A DNA stretch of 18,344 nucleotides from NCBI GenBank assembly GCA_035254305.1, contig DATFAS010000120.1:1-18344 (forward strand). Direction: 5' to 3'. The notes under the pieces were generated by a model. The model searched no databases. It had not been told where the DNA came from and saw only the letters and a list, made by a program, of their open reading frames with translations. Source of the stretch: DATFAS01 sp035254305 (GTDB lineage: Bacteria > Bacillota > Bacilli > Aneurinibacillales > RAOX-1). Shown here piece by piece: positions 1 through 6,311 of this stretch (position 1 is its first letter; the number at the start of each line of letters is the position of its first letter). The translations under genes and the position numbers were made by a program.

Positions 1-633
1 GAAATCTCACGAAAAGATGAAATTTGGCAATCTGAATCTGGTTTAATTACTATAGCTGGTGGAAAGCTCACCGGTTACCGTAAGATGGCTGAATTGGTTG
101 TGGACCTGGTCGCAAATTTATTACATGAGGAGGGTCAAGGATCATTCCCCGCTTGCCACACCATGAATATGCCGATTTCTGGTGGGAAAGTTGGTGGTTC
201 AGATCAATTTCCTACTTATATTAAAAAGTACAAACAAGCCGGAACCAAATATGGATTAACTGCTGAACAAGCAGAAAAGCTGGTACGTTTGTACGGTTCG
301 AATATAGAACAGGTGTTCAATATTCTTGATCAATCATCAAAGGAGACAGAAAAGGGAAGCCTTCCACAAGACATTTTGGCAATGGTTGAATATTCATTAC
401 GTGAAGAGATGGTCACAAAACCTGCCGATTTCTTTATCCGCAGAACAGGAGCTCTATTTTTTGATATTCAGTGGGTTCAAGCTTGGAAGAATTCTGTTGC
501 CGAATATATGGCTAAACACTTGCATTGGAGTTCGGATCAGAAAAATCAATACATGGAGGAGCTTGAAGGTCAACTGAAAGACGCAGTTGTACCGATAGAT
601 AACCCACAGAGAAATCAAAAAATAGGTAAATAA
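1..633 (+). CDS. glpD: Aerobic glycerol-3-phosphate dehydrogenase, C-terminal part (5' end outside window)
   Basis: The frame is open from base 1, so this is the last ~210 residues of a longer protein. GlpD is a membrane-associated FAD enzyme that oxidises glycerol-3-phosphate to dihydroxyacetone phosphate and passes electrons to the quinone pool. The visible N-terminal stretch SGLITIAGGKLTGYRKMAE is the highly conserved GlpD segment that closes the FAD domain. It is followed by the helical C-terminal cap domain (…LVRLYGSN…, then …EYSLREEMVTKPADFF.RRTG…), both typical of Bacillus GlpD. The C-terminus extends past the usual end with a polar tail. It is followed within 11 bp by an intrinsic terminator, so it is the last gene of its transcript. 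The upstream partner (often glpF/glpK) is not visible. Confidence 0.93.
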   Translation, partial: EISRKDEIWQSESGLITIAGGKLTGYRKMAELVVDLVANLLHEEGQGSFPACHTMNMPISGGKVGGSDQFPTYIKKYKQAGTKYGLTAEQAEKLVRLYGSNIEQVFNILDQSSKETEKGSLPQDILAMVEYSLREEMVTKPADFFIRRTGALFFDIQWVQAWKNSVAEYMAKHLHWSSDQKNQYMEELEGQLKDAVVPIDNPQRNQKIGK

Positions 634-643
634 AATATCTTTT

Positions 644-699
644 AAAGAGGGTGACGCTAAGAATTGGTTAAACCAATTTTTTGGGGTCAGCCTCTTTTT
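644..699 (+). terminator. Intrinsic terminator of glpD
   Basis: AAAGAGGGTGAC (644-655) pairs with GTCAGCCTCTTT (686-697) with one mismatch. An inner AATTGGTT/AACCAATT arm (662-678) extends the hairpin, and a T-run follows at 695-699. It lies just after the glpD stop. The A-rich left flank could also let it act on the converging small gene at 708-902. Confidence 0.8.
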
Positions 700-707
700 G
701 TGTTCTT

Positions 708-902
708 CTAATAGCTTGCTAGCATCATATTTAAGAGCATTTCATTTTGATTCATAATATGGTAGCTTCCATATATTCCAATTCCTCCAACAATAGATAC
801 CCCTGCAATAAAGATGGTAACCGGAGAAAAGAAAATTTCCTTTATTGCCTCTATCTTTTTACGGCGTTTAACTTTGCGTAAAGAAATTACATTTGACGGC
901 AT
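708..902 (-). CDS. Small single-pass membrane protein, unknown function
   Basis: 64 residues starting MPSNVISLRKVKRRKK. An ATG seven codons upstream (923) is in frame, but AAGGAGAG lies 7 bp ahead of the 902 start and overlaps the codons of the longer version, so 902 is preferred. The protein has a strongly basic N-terminus (residues 8-16), then a hydrophobic glycine-rich segment of about 22 residues (VTIFIAGVSIVGGIGIYG), then a short polar tail. By the positive-inside rule the N-terminus should be cytoplasmic. I recognise no family. It stands alone between converging glpD and the yerA-like gene, and no promoter was identified with confidence. Confidence 0.6.
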   Translation of the reverse strand: MPSNVISLRKVKRRKKIEAIKEIFFSPVTIFIAGVSIVGGIGIYGSYHIMNQNEMLLNMMLASY

Positions 903-1004
903 GGCAATACTCTCCTTAAACAATATATTTCCCGTGAATACTATAACATGAATGATCGTTTTAGATTTTGTAGATATTCGGAATTAACTGTGAATAAAAA
1001 ATGA

Positions 1005-1026
1005 AAAACCCCCTAGATCAAAGGGG
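1005..1026 (-). terminator. Intrinsic terminator of the yerA-like gene
   Basis: On the minus strand CCCCCTTTGATCTAGGGGG folds into a GC-rich stem followed by TTTTTCATTTTTT, 45 bp after the stop codon of the amidohydrolase gene. Confidence 0.85.
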
Positions 1027-1070
1027 GCAGCAAAATAATTTTGAAGTATTATTGTCTTGCTTGTGAACGA

Positions 1071-2843
1071 TTAGTTCATCTGGTTTGCCGTAATAACCAC
1101 TTCGCCTGTCTTTACATTCACGATCCCCTCATGTGTCCAACGAAGTAATGGGAGATGTGTGGCAGTTAAGAAGAAAAGCGTATAGATGGGGTCCTGATGA
1201 TTGTACCCACGTTCTCTAAGAAGATCGACCAACTGCTGGGTAAGGGGAATCAACTCGTCCATACTTTTCTCACTCATTCCCCCAAGTAAGGGAAGAGCAA
1301 GCTCATAGCTTATTTCATTTGCTTCATAAAGACATATACCTCCACCCATATCCAATACTCGCTTGGCCGCCATGGCCATCTGCTTAGGATCACGGCCGAC
1401 CACTATCAGATCACGCGAAACTGTATACGTGCTAGCTAAGGCATCTATGCAACCAAAACCACTTACAATCCCATTTGTTACCCATTTACCATCCCGATCA
1501 ATCAAAGATACATAGACATAGTCCTTCTGTTCGTTCGTAAGTTGAATAACCCCGTCGGTGATCAGCAGACTTTCATCCTTCCTTTGAAGAATAACGGCAT
1601 TTAGCATTTTGGCTACAGGAAAGGTTTCATTCTCCCAGCGAATAGTAAACCAATCCTCATGTGGGCTCCACTCTTTCTTTGGCCAAGAAACGATATCATA
1701 GCTTTCCCAGTCCATAGTCAGATCCTTCGCTAAAGGATTTTGCTTCTCAATGAATTGGCCATTGGCCATGACCCTACAAGGAAGGGGATTCTGAAGGTCC
1801 TCTAAGAAAAGAATATCTGCCATTCTACCGGGAGCAATAGCTCCAAGGTCTCGTTCAAGCCCATAATATACAGCTGGATTAATTGTCACCATCCGGTAAG
1901 CTTCAACAGGTGGAACACCAGCGTCTAAAGCAATTCTAAGCAATTCATCGGTAAACCCTTGTGCAAAATAAAAAGGAGGTGAACCATCTGTCGTCATCAA
2001 GAGGCGATTCCAGGGAATCGAGATCTCTTGAGAAGCTTCCAGTATACCTTTTAATAAATGGGGTAGATCTGGTCGAATCGATGAATACCGTAAAGAGACA
2101 TACATCCCTAATCTTAGTCTACGAAGCACTTCTTCTGTTGTAATACTTTCATGGCAACAGGTTGCGCCAGCAGCAACCATCGCATTAAGGGTTTCCACAG
2201 AAGCTCCCGGATTATGGGCTTCTATTCGTTTTCCACTTTGGCGTGCTATATACATTCTTTCTCTATGGTTGCTAATCCCTTCTAGCATATCCTTCCAACC
2301 TGTTAATTCACCAGCCTGTAAGACCTGTGGAGCACTCAGTAGAGAATGGATGGCTTCTTCAGAGAATAAGTGCTGCAAGTCTGAACTATTTGTCTGTGGA
2401 TCAAGCCTAACCCACCAATAGTTTTTTACCGGAAGAAAAGACATTGCCTTCATAAATTGATCCCACTGTTTAAGTCCAATACTCAGATAAAAATATAAAT
2501 TATCATGGACTAAAGTAGTTGTTCCTCGTGACAAGGCAAACTCCATGAGAGCTAAGGGATTATACAGTTGAAAGGGATGTGTGTGCGGATCCACATACCC
2601 AGGAACAAGCGTATAATCAAAGGCTTCTATGATATGGGTAGAATCATTAACCATAGGCTCTTTGTTCCCTACATAGGCAATTCGATCCCCACACAATGCA
2701 ATATTCCCACTTGTTAATTCTCCAGTAAAGACATTGAAAATTTTGCCGGCTTTAATCCAGGTTGTTGCAGGTGCTTCAAATCGTGCAACTTCTATTAGCT
2801 GATTCCATTTTTCTAAAGATAAGGGTGATGCTACATTATTCAT
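1071..2843 (-). CDS. yerA: Adenine deaminase family amidohydrolase, YerA type
   Basis: 590 residues, close to the ~580 of B. subtilis YerA. Family enzymes are metal-dependent amidohydrolases; adenine deaminases convert adenine to hypoxanthine plus ammonia, but the substrate of the YerA branch is not firmly established. Expected ligands are visible: H87 and H89 in VDPHTHP, E179 in AGELTGW, H210 in EAHNPGAS, H231 in CCHES and D286 in TTDGSPP. Residues 1-65 and ~330-360 form the composite beta domain (PGRMADI), and ~400-580 form the adenine deaminase C-terminal domain (NGIVSGFGCIDALASTYTVSRD). The ATG is set by AGGAGG 5 bp upstream on the minus strand. It is monocistronic, with its own terminator and a likely sigma-A promoter. 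The family call is secure; the reaction is inferred. Confidence 0.88.
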   Translation of the reverse strand: MNNVASPLSLEKWNQLIEVARFEAPATTWIKAGKIFNVFTGELTSGNIALCGDRIAYVGNKEPMVNDSTHIIEAFDYTLVPGYVDPHTHPFQLYNPLALMEFALSRGTTTLVHDNLYFYLSIGLKQWDQFMKAMSFLPVKNYWWVRLDPQTNSSDLQHLFSEEAIHSLLSAPQVLQAGELTGWKDMLEGISNHRERMYIARQSGKRIEAHNPGASVETLNAMVAAGATCCHESITTEEVLRRLRLGMYVSLRYSSIRPDLPHLLKGILEASQEISIPWNRLLMTTDGSPPFYFAQGFTDELLRIALDAGVPPVEAYRMVTINPAVYYGLERDLGAIAPGRMADILFLEDLQNPLPCRVMANGQFIEKQNPLAKDLTMDWESYDIVSWPKKEWSPHEDWFTIRWENETFPVAKMLNAVILQRKDESLLITDGVIQLTNEQKDYVYVSLIDRDGKWVTNGIVSGFGCIDALASTYTVSRDLIVVGRDPKQMAMAAKRVLDMGGGICLYEANEISYELALPLLGGMSEKSMDELIPLTQQLVDLLRERGYNHQDPIYTLFFLTATHLPLLRWTHEGIVNVKTGEVVITANQMN

Positions 2844-2879
2844 CCAATCCTCCTGTTATTTATAAAGACGTCTATCCAA

Positions 2880-2908
2880 ATTATAGTAGGAATGGGTAGG
2901 AAAGAAAA
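2880..2908 (-). promoter_or_regulatory. Likely sigma-A promoter of the yerA-like gene
   Basis: On the minus strand a perfect TATAAT (2880-2885) lies 17 bp downstream of a weak -35 (TTTTCT, 2903-2908), 37 bp ahead of the start codon. The -10 is convincing and the -35 is poor. Confidence 0.45.
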
Positions 2909-2964
2909 CAAGGGAAAGCAACAAAAGTGGTCATACAAACCTGATTTTTTCTTAGAAAATAGGG

Positions 2965-3001
2965 TAGAATAACTAATCACATGGTCTGTGACAGGTGATT
3001 A
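2965..3001 (+). promoter_or_regulatory. Inverted repeat overlapping start region and ribosome site of the 3006 gene
   Basis: TAATCAC (2974-2980) and GTGATTA (2995-3001) are perfect 7-bp arms with an inner CTG/CAG pair. The right arm contains most of the ribosome site AGGTGAT used by the ATG at 3006. A possible -10 (TAGAAT, 2965-2970) ends just before the left arm, though the -35 is weak. The repeat could be a repressor operator at the transcription start or an RNA hairpin hiding the ribosome site. Confidence 0.4.
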
Positions 3002-3005
3002 ATCA

Positions 3006-3266
3006 ATGAATTTCTTGTATTACAGTTTAGATGATGGATCTAAAGCCTTCCATAAAATGAAGCATCTCCTTGACGGCGACCCTTTCTTTTTACAAACTGA
3101 TCTTACCCCTGGAAAAGTTATACCTATAGGTCAAATAGGAACTGATTTGATCTTTATTAGTGGTGTGGGAAAATCAGAAGCTATTTGTAGAATGGCATGG
3201 GCTCACGCACTAAGTCAAAATGGAAAATCGTTAAGTGATTGGACTTTTATTCGGGTAGACGAATAA
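3006..3266 (+). CDS. Small hypothetical protein, first gene of a pair with a DUF3189 gene
   Basis: 86 residues starting MNFLYYSLDD, with AGGTGAT 6 bp ahead of the ATG. No signal peptide, membrane segment or cysteine cluster is visible. It ends 16 bp before the DUF3189 gene and uses the same AGGTGAT ribosome site, so the two are very likely co-transcribed. The opening (beta strand, then a Ser/His-containing helix: YYSLDDGSKAFHKMKHL) loosely resembles the start of the downstream protein, so it could be a shortened or diverged relative, but this is weak. Function unknown. Confidence 0.6.
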   Translation: MNFLYYSLDDGSKAFHKMKHLLDGDPFFLQTDLTPGKVIPIGQIGTDLIFISGVGKSEAICRMAWAHALSQNGKSLSDWTFIRVDE

Positions 3267-3282
3267 GGGTAGGTGATTTCTT

Positions 3283-3741
3283 ATGAACATCGTATATTTT
3301 TGCTTTGGCAGCGCCCATTCATCCATTGTTTCAGCTCATATTCATTTAGGAGATTTACCCAGTGAACGTATTCCAACTGAACAAGAAATACTTGCTGTAG
3401 GTGATTTCGATAGCAATATTACCTATTTTCTTGGAACACTTTTTTATAAAGGTACTGATGAATTAGGACGTAGGGTTTTTACGATGGGAATGGGCCCAGA
3501 GATGGATATCGTTCGTGAAGCTTTCTTATCGATGATTGAATTAAGTGGAGGAAAGAGGGAGGACTATGTATTTTTCATGGCACTCCCTCATATTAATCGA
3601 CTAGCCAAATTTGGCGGAGCCCTCTCTCGAAGGTATGGGCTGACTCATTGGGGGAGAAAACTCGCTATTAAAGGGATACAGCAAAGCTATCCAAGACTGA
3701 TCGAATTTGTTAAGAACTGCAAAAATGCTCTCGGTGAATAA
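3283..3741 (+). CDS. DUF3189 family protein
   Basis: 152 residues, the usual length of DUF3189 proteins of Bacillota. It begins with the family-type segment MNIVYFCFGSAHSSIVSAHI, with a beta strand followed by a Gly-Ser-x-His-Ser-Ser loop. It continues with the LGDLP..RIPT.QEI motif and a C-terminal GGALSRRYGLTHWGRKLAIKGIQQSYP stretch in two parts (GGALSRR near residue 112, KGIQ near 131). The ATG has AGGTGAT 5 bp upstream. The biochemical role of the family is unknown to me; the N-terminal loop recalls phosphate-binding loops, but that is speculation. It is second in a two-gene unit ending at a bidirectional hairpin. Confidence 0.78.
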   Translation: MNIVYFCFGSAHSSIVSAHIHLGDLPSERIPTEQEILAVGDFDSNITYFLGTLFYKGTDELGRRVFTMGMGPEMDIVREAFLSMIELSGGKREDYVFFMALPHINRLAKFGGALSRRYGLTHWGRKLAIKGIQQSYPRLIEFVKNCKNALGE

Positions 3742-3751
3742 TTGAGATAGA

Positions 3752-3800
3752 AATGTTTGGTTTGACAACAGGTACCCTGCCGACAAACCAAACATTATTT
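3752..3800. terminator. Bidirectional terminator between DUF3189 gene and ampS
   Basis: AATGTTTGGTTTG (3752-3764) and CAAACCAAACATT (3784-3796) are a perfect 13-bp inverted repeat around a 19-base loop that itself contains GGTACC. It lies between the converging genes, 11 bp after the DUF3189 stop and 7 bp after the ampS stop. The U-tract is modest on both sides (TATTTATTT on plus, TCTATCTC on minus). Confidence 0.7.
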
Positions 3801-3802
3801 AT

Positions 3803-5038
3803 TTAGATGGCCCAATTCCCTTTACGCATGAGGGGCTCAACGTCACCATTCTGTGAAATTCCATCAATAGTAAGCTCATCTGATCCCATCATGAAATCAA
3901 CGTGGGTTAAACTTGAATTTGCACCATGCTCCTGCAATTGTTCTTTAGACATAGTGGTTCCACCCACAATTGTGAAGGGATAAGCTGAACCGATGGCTAA
4001 ATGGCAGGATGCATTCTCATCAAACAGCGTATTGAAAAATATCAGATTAGATAGCGAGATAGGTGAGTGATGAGGAACCAATGCTACTTCACCTAACCGA
4101 TGTGAGCCTTCATCCGTTTCAATCAATTTCTTCAAAGTTTCTTCGCCTTTTTCTGCTTCAAAATGCACGATTTTTCCATCTTTAAAGGTTAAAGAAAAAT
4201 TTTCAATTAAATTTCCACTGTAATTCAATGGTTTCGTACTCCGAACTGTTCCATTGACTCCATCCTTATGCGGCATGGTAAAGACTTCCTCCGTAGGGAT
4301 ATTGGGAACAAAGGTAATACCTTTTTCACTAGAAAGAGTACCACCTGTCCAGATATGACCCTCCACTAAATCTAAGGTTAAATCTGTCCCTGGCGCCGTA
4401 TAGTGGAGTGATTTATACTTTTTCGTATTTAAATACTGTAAACGTTCCTGTAGCTTGAGGATATGTTGTTTCCATGCCTCTACAGGATTATCTTCAGTTA
4501 TTCGGCAAACTTGAAAAATAGTCTCCCACAAACGATTGATTCTCTCTTTTGCATCTGCAACATTTGGATATATTTTTGCTGCCCATTCTTCATTAGGGAT
4601 TGCAATGATGGTCCAGTTCACCTTGCCCCCTTGTATGTAGCTTCGAAAAGGAGCCAATGCCGCTGCACCAGTTTTATTTGCTAAGGAAACTCTTTCAGGA
4701 TCCACTTCTTTAAGTAAATCGGGATTAGAGGAGCTAATACTTAAAAAGGCTGCACCTTCCTTTGCTAGATCCTCTAACATATTAGCGCGCCAGATCGGAT
4801 ATTCCTTCAAGGCTTCTTCTGAAGCTTTATTCATCTTGATCAAGGTTAATGCTTCATCATTCCAGTCCACATGAACATGCTTAGCTCCCATATCATACGC
4901 CTTATCAACAAGACGATGAACAAAGTCCGCTGCATGGATAGGAGCACCTAAGATGACTAAGCTTTGTCCAGGCTGTAGATTGGCACCGACTTTAATCGAA
5001 AGGTCAGCATATTTCTCCAAGTTACGATCAAAATTCAT
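3803..5038 (-). CDS. ampS: M29 family metallo-aminopeptidase
   Basis: 411 residues from the ATG at 5038, almost identical in length to B. subtilis AmpS (410). An in-frame ATG 11 codons upstream exists, but GAGAGGG sits 7 bp before the 5038 codon and family members begin at this point (MNFDRNLEKYADLSIKVG). M29 enzymes are cytoplasmic di-metal exopeptidases that remove N-terminal residues. The expected metal and catalytic residues are present: E250 (IPTEEVFTMPH), E317 (GEVALVPHHSPIS), H346 and Y353 (CHLAIGSAYP), H379 and D381 (LTHVDFMMGSDELTIDG). The gene is monocistronic and converges on the DUF3189 gene. I found no convincing promoter. Confidence 0.93.
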   Translation of the reverse strand: MNFDRNLEKYADLSIKVGANLQPGQSLVILGAPIHAADFVHRLVDKAYDMGAKHVHVDWNDEALTLIKMNKASEEALKEYPIWRANMLEDLAKEGAAFLSISSSNPDLLKEVDPERVSLANKTGAAALAPFRSYIQGGKVNWTIIAIPNEEWAAKIYPNVADAKERINRLWETIFQVCRITEDNPVEAWKQHILKLQERLQYLNTKKYKSLHYTAPGTDLTLDLVEGHIWTGGTLSSEKGITFVPNIPTEEVFTMPHKDGVNGTVRSTKPLNYSGNLIENFSLTFKDGKIVHFEAEKGEETLKKLIETDEGSHRLGEVALVPHHSPISLSNLIFFNTLFDENASCHLAIGSAYPFTIVGGTTMSKEQLQEHGANSSLTHVDFMMGSDELTIDGISQNGDVEPLMRKGNWAI

Positions 5039-5170
5039 TTTTTTACCCTCTCTTCTGTTTTTTTTTCTCATCTCAATGTATCATAAGTTTTATATGGGCA
5101 GCAAAAAATTGAATGATTACGCTTCGTCCCGGGGGAAGAATAAAAGAGAGAAAGAAAGGGGGAGGTTATC

Positions 5171-5770
5171 ATCGAGCACAGCATCCTTCAGTTTGTCACC
5201 CATTATGGATACATAGGTTTATTTACTATATTAATGTTTGGGATCATTGGGGTTCCTGTTCCAGATGAAATATTACTCGCTTATGTTGGCTATTTAGTCT
5301 CAAAGGGAGAGCTACATTATTTTTGGGCTGTTATGGCTGGGGGATTAGGAAGCTTGACTGGAATGTCCGTTAGCTTTTTTGCAGGTTATAAGTTGGGAAA
5401 ACCGTTCGTGGAGAAATGGGGACCTAAAATCCATTTAACAGTTGAACGATTAGATCGAGTGGAGAAATGGTTTGAACGTTTTGGATCTTGGACTGTTACT
5501 TTAGGTTATTTTATTCCGGGTTTTCGTCATATAACAGCAATAACCGCAGGAGTAAGTCGCTGGAATTACGGATCTTTTTCTTTATATGCCTTATCAGGGG
5601 CGGTTCTATGGGTTTTCTTCTTTATAAGTCTGGGGGTTTATTTTGGGGATCATTGGAGTCATTATCTAATTCGATTCCACCATTGGTTAAAGTGGGGAGC
5701 CTTTAGCATTGTTTTAATTATCATCACTTATGGGCTACTTCGCTTCCTAAGGACAGCGGAGAAAAAATAA
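5171..5770 (+). CDS. DedA family membrane protein, probable non-standard ATC start
   Basis: DedA proteins are polytopic membrane proteins; some move polyprenyl phosphate or phospholipids across the membrane. The motif FGIIGVPVPDE (acidic re-entrant loop) and the later FIPGFRHITAITAGVSRW motif are both present, with several hydrophobic segments and a basic C-terminus. The first ATG in frame (5234) would delete the first ~21 residues and has no ribosome site. The frame is open upstream to a TAA at 5141, and residues encoded from 5171 (.EHSILQFVTHYGYIGLFTI) match the normal DedA N-terminus, giving 199 residues, the usual size. AAAGGGGGAGG (5155-5165) lies 5 bp ahead of an ATC codon at 5171. No ATG, GTG or TTG lies between 5144 and 5234, so the start is ATC or the sequence carries an error or mutation. 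Confidence 0.85.
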   Translation: MEHSILQFVTHYGYIGLFTILMFGIIGVPVPDEILLAYVGYLVSKGELHYFWAVMAGGLGSLTGMSVSFFAGYKLGKPFVEKWGPKIHLTVERLDRVEKWFERFGSWTVTLGYFIPGFRHITAITAGVSRWNYGSFSLYALSGAVLWVFFFISLGVYFGDHWSHYLIRFHHWLKWGAFSIVLIIITYGLLRFLRTAEKK

Positions 5771-5784
5771 AGCTAAAATAAAAC

Positions 5785-5810
5785 AAAAAGAGGGTACTCA
5801 CCCTCTTTTT
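5785..5810. terminator. Bidirectional terminator (dedA gene and minus-strand 6S region transcript)
   Basis: AAAAAGAGGG (5785-5794) and CCCTCTTTTT (5801-5810) form a 10-bp stem around TACTCA, with T-runs readable on both strands. On plus it ends dedA; on minus it is the first terminator met by transcription coming through the 6S RNA and the 5821-5899 element. Confidence 0.85.
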
Positions 5811-5820
5811 TGGTAGATAA

Positions 5821-5899
5821 GAATTTAACTGCTTTCCATCTCCACATAAATGCAATTTGGCTGCCACCTTCGCCTAAAGGCTTGGCGCCAACCAAGTTT
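5821..5899 (-). repeat. Dispersed intergenic element, copy B
   Basis: Read on the minus strand this stretch (AAACTTGGTTGGCG … GTGGAGATGGAA) matches 12623-12688 on the plus strand with no gaps at about 53 of 66 positions. Conserved small stems are GGYT/AGCC, CCTT/AAGG and a GCA/TGC hairpin, followed by ATGYGGAGAYGGAA. A shorter relative is at 10636-10670. It sits between the 6S RNA and its downstream terminator. Confidence 0.6.
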
Positions 5900-5919
5900 T
5901 CTTAATCATCTTCAAAATA

Positions 5920-6118
5920 ACACCCGCCTATGCCGTGACACCTATCTGTTTCATGAACCCGCTTCCGCAGGTGGGTCTCCGCACAATTTACTCCGCTTAC
6001 CAACATATAAGGCCTAACGTCCTAAATCAAATGTAGGAATCCCGTTACTCATTTACGGTTCGAAACAAAAAAGATGCCACGAACATCGCAGGAATGAAAC
6101 CATCTCTTTCCCTGATGT
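5920..6118 (-). ncRNA. ssrS: 6S RNA (regulator of RNA polymerase)
   Basis: 6S RNA mimics an open promoter and sequesters sigma-A RNA polymerase. No protein reading frame covers this interval. On the minus strand it folds as one long irregular hairpin. The closing stem pairs CCTGCGATGTTCGTG (6092-6078) with CACGGCATAGGCGGG (5937-5923) through small bulges. This is the same GATGTTCG…CGGCAT arrangement that closes E. coli 6S RNA. Inside, GTTTCGAACCG (6066-6056) pairs with CGGGTTCATGAAAC (5961-5948), leaving a two-base bulge. Further in, GGGATTCC/GGAGACCC and ACATTTGA/TAAATTGT pair weakly, as expected around a central bubble. From the nearer promoter (TTGCTT-N17-TTAAAT, 6125-6153) the transcript would be ~200 nt, similar to B. 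subtilis 6S-1. Ends are approximate. The fold was traced by hand. Confidence 0.68.
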
Positions 6119-6124
6119 TTCTTA

Positions 6125-6153
6125 ATTTAACATACACCCAAGCGAGAAAGCAA
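6125..6153 (-). promoter_or_regulatory. Candidate sigma-A promoter of 6S RNA
   Basis: On the minus strand TTGCTT (6148-6153), a 17-bp spacer and TTAAAT (6125-6130) would start transcription near 6118, about 26 nt before the closing stem. Matches to consensus are moderate. Confidence 0.4.
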
Positions 6154-6234
6154 ATGGTAAAATTTAAATCTACCACCTGCTCGTTGCTTCACATTACGCC
6201 ATTAACTACACTTATAGGAGGGCTATTTGATATA

Positions 6235-6264
6235 ATTATAACAAAGGAAAATCAGAACTGACAA
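6235..6264 (-). promoter_or_regulatory. Strong sigma-A promoter reading toward 6S RNA
   Basis: On the minus strand TTGTCA (6259-6264), an 18-bp spacer and a perfect TATAAT (6235-6240). Transcription would start near 6228 and run through the 6S region to the terminator at 5785-5810, about 440 nt. It points away from the PatB gene starting at 6312. Confidence 0.6.
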
Positions 6265-6311
6265 TCGATCCCCTCATTTTAGGTAAGTAAGAAAAGGAGA
6301 GAATAAAAGAA

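Noticed and set aside
4953..5216. Plus-strand 87-codon frame that could have been read as an upstream gene or dedA start
   Set aside because: It overlaps the start of ampS antisense, is in a different frame from dedA and encodes no recognisable protein.
5811..6230. RNase P RNA, tmRNA, SRP RNA, T-box or riboswitch in the protein-free gap
   Set aside because: The diagnostic conserved cores of these RNAs, as far as I can recall them, are absent on both strands. The nested long hairpin with GATGTTCG…CGGCAT fits 6S RNA better.
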